Assembly (NCBI GenBank): GCA_016935935.1
Contig: JAFGPZ010000123.1
Location: 1-9,672, forward strand
Direction: 5' to 3'
DNA: 9,672 nt
Source of the DNA: Deltaproteobacteria bacterium
GTDB lineage: Bacteria; Desulfobacterota; Syntrophia; Syntrophales; UBA2210
Shown: positions 1 to 5,944 of the stretch, piece by piece
How the letters are laid out: every line of letters begins with the position of its first letter
Position numbering within the stretch: position 1 is the stretch's first letter
Notes under the pieces: generated by a model
Told to the model about the DNA's origin: nothing
The model's database searches: none
Seen by the model: the letters and a program-made list of their open reading frames with translations, nothing else
Made by a program: the position numbers and the translations under genes

Positions 1-216
1 AAGTCAAAGGGATACTCGACTTGATCTTGACTTTTTTACAAGCCTATTGTTTTGTATTGATAAAATAAAAATATAGTGATAGGGATTTACTGCCTATAAA
101 AATCGAAGTCCTTGTTGCCCTTTTTGTTTCAAAGAACAATCTGCAGGAATGCTTTATGGTTGCTTGTGTTGTCTAAAAGTCGCAATGTTAAAATAAAACA
201 ATATGGAGGGAATAAG
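1..216 (+). promoter_or_regulatory. AT-rich leader and probable promoter region of the dctPQM-pxpABC operon
   Basis: No credible gene is visible here. The region is strongly AT-rich and holds several sigma-70-like hexamers: TTGATC at 21-26 with TATTGT at 45-50 (18-base spacer), and isolated -10-like boxes TAAAAT at 61-66 and TATAGT at 72-77 that lack a good -35. An imperfect dyad overlaps the last box: TATAG (72-76) with CTATA (94-98), and ATAGG (79-83) with CCTAT (93-97). It could be an operator. At the left edge AAGTCAA (1-7) is the reverse complement of TTGACTT (27-33), followed by a T run; this may be the end of an upstream terminator cut by the window. The ribosome binding site for dctP is GGAGGG at 205-210. 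An operon promoter is expected here, but the exact one is not resolved. Confidence 0.4.
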
Positions 217-1200
217 ATGAATGTATGCAAAAGTTTTTTAGCAGCGTTGATTGCAGCGATTGTAGTACTGGGGATGACTGTGAATGTCATTGGTGCAAAA
301 TGGGATATGCCTACCCCCTACCCGGACAAGACTTTTCACACTCAGAATATTGCCATATTCGCTGACGAGGTGAGTAAGGCAACTGATGGAAAGATGGAAA
401 TAAAAATACATTCCGCAGGTTCGCTATTCAAGCATCCTGAGATAAAAAATGCCGTCCGTGCCGGACAGGTACCCATAGGAGAGTTCTTTGTCTCCCTCCT
501 CTCCAATGAGCACCAGGTTTTCGGTGCCGATTCTCAGCCCTTTCTTGCTACCAACTACGATGATGCCAGAAAGCTCTGGAATGCTCAGCGACCTGTCGTT
601 ACAGCGCTTCTTGACAAGCAGGACCTAATGCCGCTTTTTTCCGTAGCTTGGCCACCTCAGGGACTCTATACGAAAAAGGAGATAAAAACTGTTAATGATC
701 TTAAGGGGATAAAATTCAGGACGTACAATGCCACATTGGAACTCTTTGCAAATCTGATCGGTGCAGCGCCGACTCAGGTTGAGGTCCCCGATATTCCACA
801 GGCTTTTTCCACCGGCCGCGTTGACGCGATGATCACCTCTCCTTCCACGGGGGCCAATTCTAAAGCCTGGGATTTTGTTACGCATTACACAGACATTCAG
901 GCCTGGCTTCCGAAAAATATCGTCGTCGTGAATAAGAAAGCCTTCAGAAAACTGGATAAAAAGACTCAGGATGCAATTCTCACCGCCGCGAAGGCTGCTG
1001 AGATCAGAGGCTGGAAAATGAGCATGAAAGAAACGATCGAAAAGACCCAGATCCTCAGAGATAATGGAGTTATTGTTGTAACTCCCAGCGCGGAACTCAT
1101 GACCGGTCTAAAGAAGATTGGTGCATCCATGCTCGAAAAATGGAAAGAGAGCGCCGGCAGTGAAGGTGAAATGTTGCTGAAGGCATACCAGGCAAAATAG
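217..1200 (+). CDS. dctP: TRAP transporter substrate-binding protein, DctP family
   Basis: This is the periplasmic solute receptor of a tripartite ATP-independent (TRAP) transporter, which captures an organic acid and delivers it to the DctQM membrane unit. It has 327 residues, normal for DctP. Residues 1-27 form a Sec signal peptide: a lysine near the start, a hydrophobic core at about 7-25 and likely cleavage after VIGA. The family core follows, including GLYTKKEIK (149-157), the strand GIKFRTY (164-170) and PDIPQAFSTGRVDAMITSP (191-209). Arg168 in KFRT is at the position of the arginine that binds the substrate carboxylate in characterised DctP proteins. I chose ATG 217 because GGAGGG sits 6 bases upstream and the signal peptide begins there; a TTG at 112 in the same frame would add 35 non-signal residues. 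It is followed by dctQ, dctM and the 5-oxoprolinase genes. Pyroglutamate is therefore the leading substrate guess, as reported for some Bordetella DctP proteins, but the sequence alone does not prove it. Confidence 0.95.
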   Translation: MNVCKSFLAALIAAIVVLGMTVNVIGAKWDMPTPYPDKTFHTQNIAIFADEVSKATDGKMEIKIHSAGSLFKHPEIKNAVRAGQVPIGEFFVSLLSNEHQVFGADSQPFLATNYDDARKLWNAQRPVVTALLDKQDLMPLFSVAWPPQGLYTKKEIKTVNDLKGIKFRTYNATLELFANLIGAAPTQVEVPDIPQAFSTGRVDAMITSPSTGANSKAWDFVTHYTDIQAWLPKNIVVVNKKAFRKLDKKTQDAILTAAKAAEIRGWKMSMKETIEKTQILRDNGVIVVTPSAELMTGLKKIGASMLEKWKESAGSEGEMLLKAYQAK

Positions 1201-1233
1201 AAATACCCGCTATTAATGAGATAGTTGAACAAC

Positions 1234-1267
1234 CCCGGCTGCGACTTATCCTGGAGTTGCAGCCGGG
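1234..1267 (+). promoter_or_regulatory. Strong intercistronic hairpin between dctP and dctQ
   Basis: The left arm 1234-1247 (CCCGGCTGCGACTT) pairs with 1254-1267 (GAGTTGCAGCCGGG region) to give 14 consecutive pairs, two of them G-U, around a 6-base loop at 1248-1253. The outer nine pairs are all Watson-Crick and GC-rich. It is followed by CAAAAAGGAG, not a T run, so it is not an ordinary Rho-independent terminator. It ends 6 bases before the dctQ ribosome binding site. Hairpins in this place in binding-protein operons usually protect the upstream mRNA from 3' decay or cause partial termination, giving more binding protein than permease. That role is inferred. Confidence 0.75.
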
Positions 1268-1281
1268 CAAAAAGGAGAGGG

Positions 1282-1872
1282 ATGCGTAGGTACTTGGATT
1301 TCCTATACAAGGCCAGCGGGTGTTTTGGTGCGTGCTGCATCGCCGCTATCTGCTTGCTGGTCGTCTGTCAGGTTATGCTCAACCTGATTGACCGAATCAG
1401 CGCATTATTGACAGGAAGTGCAATAGGCCTGACAATCCCCTCATATGCAGATTTTACTGGTTTCCTTCTTGCTGCAGCCTCTTTTATTGTGCTTGCCTAC
1501 AGCCTACGGGAAGGCGCCCATATTCGAGTCAGTCTTATTATAAGTCACCTACCGGAAAAACTTCACCGCCCCGTTGAAATATGGTGCATCCTCTTTGGCC
1601 TGTCGATTTCCCTTTATTTTACATGGTATATGGCAAAACTAACTCACGAATCCTTTACCTACAATGATCTCTCCCCGGGAATGATTGCCGTGCCCATCTG
1701 GATTCCGCAGACGGCATTGCTCCTGGGCCTGATTATTCTCTCCATTGCGCTTATGGATGAGTTGATAACCGTCCTTCGCGGCAAAGTGCCATCCTATGTG
1801 GAAAAGGGAGAGATGCTCCTGGCAAAAGACAATCAACCAGTTGCCAGGGTATCGGGAGGAGACGATGTCTGA
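1282..1872 (+). CDS. dctQ: TRAP transporter small membrane subunit, DctQ family
   Basis: This small integral membrane subunit pairs with DctM in the TRAP permease of the inner membrane. It has 196 residues with four predicted membrane segments, at about 14-36, 58-76, 97-118 and 138-158. The diagnostic stretch after the second segment reads LREGAHIRVSLI (75-86), matching the DctQ pattern R-x-G-x-H-I-R-V, and the last segment is entered through AVPIWIPQ (136-143). ATG 1282 is chosen because GGAG at 1274-1277 sits 4 bases upstream and the first membrane helix then begins near residue 14; an in-frame TTG at 1225 would place the start upstream of the GC-rich hairpin and has no good ribosome site. 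Its last 8 bases overlap dctM, so the two are probably translationally coupled, as expected for subunits needed in equal amounts. Sequence outside the membrane segments is poorly conserved in this family, so substrate cannot be read from it. Confidence 0.92.
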   Translation: MRRYLDFLYKASGCFGACCIAAICLLVVCQVMLNLIDRISALLTGSAIGLTIPSYADFTGFLLAAASFIVLAYSLREGAHIRVSLIISHLPEKLHRPVEIWCILFGLSISLYFTWYMAKLTHESFTYNDLSPGMIAVPIWIPQTALLLGLIILSIALMDELITVLRGKVPSYVEKGEMLLAKDNQPVARVSGGDDV

Positions 1873-3166
1873 GATAACCCTCACTGTCATATTGCTTTTT
1901 CTTCTGTTTTTCCTATTGGGTAGCGGAATCTGGGTGGCATTTTCCCTTCTGGCCGTAGGAATGGCTGGGATGGCTCTTTTTTCCGAAGCACCGCTTGGGG
2001 AGGTAATGGCTACGACTATCTGGGGGGCAAGCAATAGCTGGGCCCTTGCTGCCCTGCCGCTGTTTATATGGATGGGAGAGATCCTTTTCCGTTCGCGGCT
2101 ATCTGAGGATATGTTTACGGGGCTATCTCCATGGCTGACAAGGTTACCCGGACGGTTGCTTCATGTCAATATCCTCGGGAGTGCCATATTTGCGGCGGTA
2201 TCTGGTTCCTCAGCTGCAACGGCAGCAACCATCGGCAAGATGACTATCCCGGAACTTTCCAGACGTGGTTATCCTGAGAGGATGATTGTTGGAACCCTGG
2301 CTGGCTCTGCAACCCTTGGCCTGCTCATACCCCCATCTATAATCCTTATCGTTTATGGAGTAGCAACGGAGCAGTCGATTGCCAGACTATTCATAGCCGG
2401 CGTGCTTCCGGGCTGTATGCTCGTTGCGCTCTTTGGCGGTTATGTTGTTCTGTGGGCTTTTTTACATTCTCGGGCCATTCCACCTGGAGGCGCCTCGCTG
2501 CCTCTGAAGCAGCGGCTGTCCCGGGCAAAGAGACTGATACCGGTAATGCTGCTGATTGTTGGGGTCATAGGGTCGATTTATTCCGGTATCGCCTCACCAA
2601 CAGATGCCGCTGCCATCGGCGTCCTGCTGGCTCTGTTTCTCTCCTGGTACACAGGATCACTTACTAAAGAGAGTTTTCTTCAAGGACTGATGGGAGCGAC
2701 AAAAACATCCTGTATGATTGCTTTTATCCTGGCCGGCGCCGCATTTCTGACGGTTGCAATGGGGTTTACCGGGATTCCGAGAATGCTGGCAATCTGGATA
2801 GGTAAGCTGCAGTTGTCACCCTATGAATTACTTCTTGCCCTGACCTTCTTTTTTATCGTAATGGGCTGTTTTCTTGACGGAATATCTGTGGTGGTCTTGA
2901 CCGCTTCGGTGATCATGCCGATGATCGAACAGGCAGGTATAGATCGGCTCTGGTTCGGAATTTTCCTGGTTATAGTCGTGGAAATGGCTCAGATTACACC
3001 TCCGGTGGGATTCAACCTCTTCGTCATTCAGGGTCTGACCGGCATTGATATCCTGAGAGTAGCCTATGCGGCCATACCTTTTTTTATATTGCTGGTCGTT
3101 GGTCTTGCGGCGATTGTGGTATTCCCCGAAATTGTAACAGTTTTGCCAAATATGATGGGGGGATAA
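1865..3166 (+). CDS. dctM: TRAP transporter large permease subunit, DctM family
   Basis: This is the transport-path subunit of the TRAP system, a multi-helix permease of the ion transporter superfamily that drives uptake with the sodium or proton gradient instead of ATP. It has 433 residues, typical for DctM, and is hydrophobic throughout. The two inverted halves each keep their signature. The first half has VSGSSAATAATIGKM (112-126) and GLLIPPS (152-158). The second half has SGIASPTDAAA (240-250), GCFLDGIS (334-341) and EMAQITPPVGFN (373-384). The start is ATG 1865, with GGGAGGA at 1854-1860 four bases upstream; this overlaps the end of dctQ by 8 bases. A longer frame from GTG 1796 lies wholly inside dctQ and adds 23 polar residues before the first helix, so I reject it. 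No frameshift or missing motif is seen, so the transporter appears intact. The stop is followed by 113 bases and then pxpA in the same direction. Confidence 0.97.
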   Translation: MSEITLTVILLFLLFFLLGSGIWVAFSLLAVGMAGMALFSEAPLGEVMATTIWGASNSWALAALPLFIWMGEILFRSRLSEDMFTGLSPWLTRLPGRLLHVNILGSAIFAAVSGSSAATAATIGKMTIPELSRRGYPERMIVGTLAGSATLGLLIPPSIILIVYGVATEQSIARLFIAGVLPGCMLVALFGGYVVLWAFLHSRAIPPGGASLPLKQRLSRAKRLIPVMLLIVGVIGSIYSGIASPTDAAAIGVLLALFLSWYTGSLTKESFLQGLMGATKTSCMIAFILAGAAFLTVAMGFTGIPRMLAIWIGKLQLSPYELLLALTFFFIVMGCFLDGISVVVLTASVIMPMIEQAGIDRLWFGIFLVIVVEMAQITPPVGFNLFVIQGLTGIDILRVAYAAIPFFILLVVGLAAIVVFPEIVTVLPNMMGG

Positions 3167-3279
3167 GTCTCAGATCTTATAATAATACATTTCTGGTAAG
3201 CTATAGGAATTGATCCATACTAATGTTGCATTGCAAGGCCTGACCACATTTTTTGCCATTTTTTTAGAAAGGAGTCATC

Positions 3280-4053
3280 GTGAAAAAAATAGACCTTAAC
3301 TGTGACATGGGCGAGAGTTTTGGTGCCTATACGATAGGTATGGATGATGAGGTTATCAAGTATATCACATCGGCCAACGTCGCCTGTGGTTTTCATGCCG
3401 GAGATCCACTGGTACTGGACAGGACAGTAAAACTGGCGGTTGAAAATAATGTCGCTGTTGGCGCACATCCAGGATATCCAGATCTGCTGGGATTTGGACG
3501 CAGAAATATGGACTGTACCGCGGAGGAAATCCGTAACTATGTAGTTTATCAGATCGGCGCTATTCAGGCATTTTGTGCCATTCACGGGACCAGTCTGCGT
3601 CATGTGAAACCTCACGGGAATCTCTATAATACGGCTGCTGAGAATGAGGGAGTTGCTCGGGCGATTGCAGAAGCCATCGCAAGTGTGAATTCCGAACTCA
3701 TCTGGGTAGCTTTGGCCAGTGCAAAAGAAAAATTTATGAGTAAAATTGCCCGTGATGTGGGCCTCAAAGTCGTTTATGAAGCCTTTCCTGACCGGGCTTA
3801 CACGCCTGAGGGTACACTGCTGTCTCGTCGCCTGCCAGGTGCGGTTGTAAGGAACGCCCTGGAGGTTGCCGAACGCGCTTTGATGATGGCGAAAGAGGGC
3901 AAAGTGATTGCCGTGGATGGAACTACAGTCCAGTTAGACATTCAAACCCTTTGTGTTCATGGTGATACTCCAATGGCGGTGGAACTGGTTAAGGCTATTA
4001 GGAAAAAGCTGGAGGCCGATGGAATGGTCCTGACGCCTGTGGGAGAGATGTGA
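3280..4053 (+). CDS. pxpA: 5-oxoprolinase subunit A (LamB/YcsF family)
   Basis: PxpA is one of three subunits of the prokaryotic 5-oxoprolinase, which uses ATP to open cytoplasmic 5-oxo-L-proline to L-glutamate; the family was formerly called LamB/YcsF. The 257-residue protein has the full set of family blocks: DLNCDMGESFG (5-15), ANVACGFHAGDP (32-43), GAHPGYPDLLGFGRR (61-75), HVKPHGNLYN (108-117), EAFPDRAYTPEG (167-178), and LCVHGDTP (224-231). Many homologues have EAFADRAY where this one has EAFPDRAY, a mild change. The start is GTG 3280, preceded by AAAGGAG at 3268-3274 with a 5-base gap. Starting there puts the conserved DLNCD block at residue 5, as in the family. The gap back to dctM holds T-rich sequence and a small TTGCA-T-TGCAA dyad (3226-3236), but no clear terminator. 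The stop overlaps the start of pxpB by 4 bases. Confidence 0.97.
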   Translation: MKKIDLNCDMGESFGAYTIGMDDEVIKYITSANVACGFHAGDPLVLDRTVKLAVENNVAVGAHPGYPDLLGFGRRNMDCTAEEIRNYVVYQIGAIQAFCAIHGTSLRHVKPHGNLYNTAAENEGVARAIAEAIASVNSELIWVALASAKEKFMSKIARDVGLKVVYEAFPDRAYTPEGTLLSRRLPGAVVRNALEVAERALMMAKEGKVIAVDGTTVQLDIQTLCVHGDTPMAVELVKAIRKKLEADGMVLTPVGEM

Positions 4054-4805
4054 TTGATTTTAACAAATTGATAGAAATCCGGAGTAAAGAAGCCAGAATG
4101 AGCAACGGTTTGTACGAAACTCCCAGGCTTAGCGTTGTGGGTGACCGGGGTCTCTTGGTGGAATACGGCGACACGATAGATCCCATTATTAATAAAAAAG
4201 TTATATCCATGGCCATGGGCCTGGAACAGGACACTCCGCCAGGTGTGATAGAGATCATTCCCTCTTACCGGTGTCTCCTGATCGTTTATGATCCTTCAGT
4301 AACAAACGCTTCTGCCTTACAGGAATCTTTGAGCTCTTTGGAGAAGCTACTTACGGAAATCGAAATTCCGCCTCCGCAAAGGGTTGAGATTCCTGTTTGT
4401 TACGGAGGAGAGTTTGGCCCCGACATAAAGTTCGTTGCCAAGCATAACGGTCTGACAGTGGATAATGTTATCCGTCTTCATTCGGAAACTGAATACCAGA
4501 TATTCATGATCGGGTTCTCGCCAGGATTTCCCTACCTTGGCGTACTTCCCAAAGAGCTTCACACTCCAAGACAGAAAACACCACGCACGCAAGTTCTTGC
4601 GGGATCGGTGGGAATTGCCAACGAGCAAACGGGGATCTATCCCGTAACCAGCCCAGGAGGCTGGCAGTTGATCGGTCGTACCCCATTAAAGTTGTTCGAT
4701 CTGGAACGCTCCAATCCTTTCCTTTACAAAGCCGGGGACCGGATAAAATTCAAATCCATATCACCGGAAGAATACCGTCGGTTGGCGAAAAAGGGGATAA
4801 AATAA
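4050..4805 (+). CDS. pxpB: 5-oxoprolinase subunit B (KipI/YbgJ family)
   Basis: PxpB pairs with PxpC in the 5-oxoprolinase complex; the Bacillus homologue KipI is also known as an inhibitor of the sporulation kinase KinA. The conserved N-terminal part begins at LSVVGDRGLLVEYGD (27-41). The strongest block runs from IGFSPGFPYLG (154-164) through PRQKTPR (173-179) and AGSVGIAN (184-191) to YPVTSPGGWQLIGRT (197-211). All family motifs are present. GTG 4050 forms a GTGA overlap with the pxpA stop and has GGGAG at 4041-4045 four bases upstream, so I prefer it. The resulting 251 residues include about 25 poorly conserved residues before the first family block; ATG 4098 would remove 16 of them but has no well-spaced ribosome site. 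It ends in TAATG, shared with the start of pxpC. A kinase-inhibitor role should not be transferred here, because the pxpABC context argues for the enzyme role. Confidence 0.95.
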   Translation: MIDFNKLIEIRSKEARMSNGLYETPRLSVVGDRGLLVEYGDTIDPIINKKVISMAMGLEQDTPPGVIEIIPSYRCLLIVYDPSVTNASALQESLSSLEKLLTEIEIPPPQRVEIPVCYGGEFGPDIKFVAKHNGLTVDNVIRLHSETEYQIFMIGFSPGFPYLGVLPKELHTPRQKTPRTQVLAGSVGIANEQTGIYPVTSPGGWQLIGRTPLKLFDLERSNPFLYKAGDRIKFKSISPEEYRRLAKKGIK

Positions 4806-5749
4806 TGGATGCTTTCTTAGTGAATACCCCGGGTTCGTACACCACGGTTCAAGATACAGGGCGGTTCGGCTATCAAAAAATGGGCATCCCCGTGTCAGGG
4901 GTTCTTGATTCCCTTGCCGGCAGTGTGGCCAACCTGCTGGTGGGAAATCCTGAAGAAAAAGCCGTTTTGGAAATTACCGTTACCGGTCCCCGTCTTACAT
5001 TTCTAAGAGAAATAGATGTCGCTCTCACTGGTGCTGAAATGGGGGCAACGCTGAACAGTCAGCCCGTTAATTGCTGGAAGTCCTTCAGGGTTTCGCCCGG
5101 CGACATCTTGAAAATACAGCAGGTGAAGAGTGGCTGCCGCGCTTACATGGCCATAAGCGGAGGCATCGAGGTTCCTGAAGTACTGGGCAGTCGTTCTACC
5201 TATGTGGGCGGCACACTGGGGGGCTACCACGGCCGTCCGCTCAAGAAAGGGGACATCCTGTGCTGCAGCGAAGGCACCCTGCTGGATGTGCCACGATGTC
5301 TTCCTTCAGCGTTGATTCCCCGTTATCTTTCGAAAATCCTTCTCCGAGCCATTCCGGGACCCCAGGACGACTTTTTCCATGAGGAAGGGCTCGCTACGTT
5401 CTTCCAATCAGAGTTTACGATCGGTACCAGTGCGAACCGCATGGGCTACAGGCTCCAGGGACCTTCAATTAGGCAAAAAGAGAATATGCCCGCGAGCATC
5501 ATTTCCGATCCGAGTATTTCCGGCAGCGTTCAAATTCCAGCCGACGGGCAACCGATCATCCTGCTGGTCGAACAGACCATGGGAGGTTATACTAAAATTG
5601 CCACCGTTATTTCCACGGATATTCCCAAGGTTGCCCAGGCCATCCCCGGAAATGTTATACGATTCGAGGAAATAACCTTGGAAAAAGCTCATTCTCTTTA
5701 TATGGAACAAAGAAAGTTGATGCGAGAGATAGAGCGTAGAATTACATAA
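4805..5749 (+). CDS. pxpC: 5-oxoprolinase subunit C (KipA/YbgK family)
   Basis: PxpC completes the ATP-dependent 5-oxoprolinase. It is often annotated as a biotin-dependent carboxyltransferase-like or allophanate hydrolase subunit 2 domain protein because of shared fold. The 314-residue length is normal. Visible blocks are TVQDTGRFGYQKMGIPVSG (14-32), NLLVGNPEEKAVLEIT (43-58), YMAISGGIEVPEVLGSRST (114-132), GRPLKKGD (143-150), AIPGPQDDFF (182-191), IGTSANRMGYRLQGP (206-220) and the C-terminal VEQTMGGYTKIATVI (255-269) with AQAIPGNVIRF (277-287). The start ATG 4805 overlaps the pxpB stop by one base and has AAGGGG at 4791-4796, 8 bases upstream. All three Pxp genes are intact and tightly packed, which argues for stoichiometric expression. 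The gene is the last of the + strand cluster; a convergent gene ends about 195 bases further on. Confidence 0.96.
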   Translation: MDAFLVNTPGSYTTVQDTGRFGYQKMGIPVSGVLDSLAGSVANLLVGNPEEKAVLEITVTGPRLTFLREIDVALTGAEMGATLNSQPVNCWKSFRVSPGDILKIQQVKSGCRAYMAISGGIEVPEVLGSRSTYVGGTLGGYHGRPLKKGDILCCSEGTLLDVPRCLPSALIPRYLSKILLRAIPGPQDDFFHEEGLATFFQSEFTIGTSANRMGYRLQGPSIRQKENMPASIISDPSISGSVQIPADGQPIILLVEQTMGGYTKIATVISTDIPKVAQAIPGNVIRFEEITLEKAHSLYMEQRKLMREIERRIT

Positions 5750-5793
5750 ATTCAGGACCTTTTCCCTTAGAGGAGGCTAAATCCAGGGAAGTT

Positions 5794-5832
5794 CCGGACA
5801 GTGGTCCCGGGGTCACTTTCGGGGAAAGACTC
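5794..5832 (+). terminator. Weak terminator-like structured stretch after pxpC
   Basis: Two small adjacent hairpins can be drawn: CCGGAC (5794-5799) with GTCC-C-GG (5804-5810, one bulged C), and CTTTC (5816-5820) with GAAAG (5824-5828), the latter extendable with a bulge. Neither is followed by a proper T run; the nearest T run is at about 5876-5883. It sits where the end of the + strand operon is expected, but could equally be chance pairing in a GC-rich patch. The rest of the 195-base convergent spacer (5750-5944) shows no gene and no canonical terminator on either strand. Confidence 0.25.
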
Positions 5833-5944
5833 GAGTTGTTCTCATATCTTCATTATTGAACTTATGGTGATTTGTTATTTTTTAGTCAAATCTAGCCCCC
5901 TATTTCCTTTCAACTATTCCGCAGATTCCCAGTCCGCCGGAGGA

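Noticed and set aside
1..37. AAGTCAA / TTGACTT inverted repeat with T run, as a Rho-independent terminator of an upstream gene.
   Set aside because: Arms of only seven AT-rich pairs with a 19-base loop are weak, and the window edge hides the upstream gene.
3178..3183. Perfect TATAAT in the dctM-pxpA gap, as an internal promoter for pxpABC.
   Set aside because: The nearest -35-like sequence (TTGCCA, 3143-3148) is 29 bases away and no better one lies at 16-18 bases, so the box alone in AT-rich DNA is not enough.
3226..3266. TTGCA-T-TGCAA dyad followed by two T runs before pxpA, as a terminator.
   Set aside because: A one-base loop cannot form a hairpin, and the T runs do not directly follow any stable stem.
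4050..5749. PxpB/PxpC as KipI/KipA sporulation regulators or as urea amidolyase-type subunits.
   Set aside because: A complete pxpA in the same overlapping cluster supports 5-oxoprolinase, and nothing in the window suggests sporulation or urea metabolism.
5769..5776. Orphan ribosome-site-like AGAGGAGG after pxpC, as a sign of a small downstream gene.
   Set aside because: No start codon lies within 5-12 bases, and the following frame (from GTG 5801) gives an unconvincing peptide running into the opposite gene.
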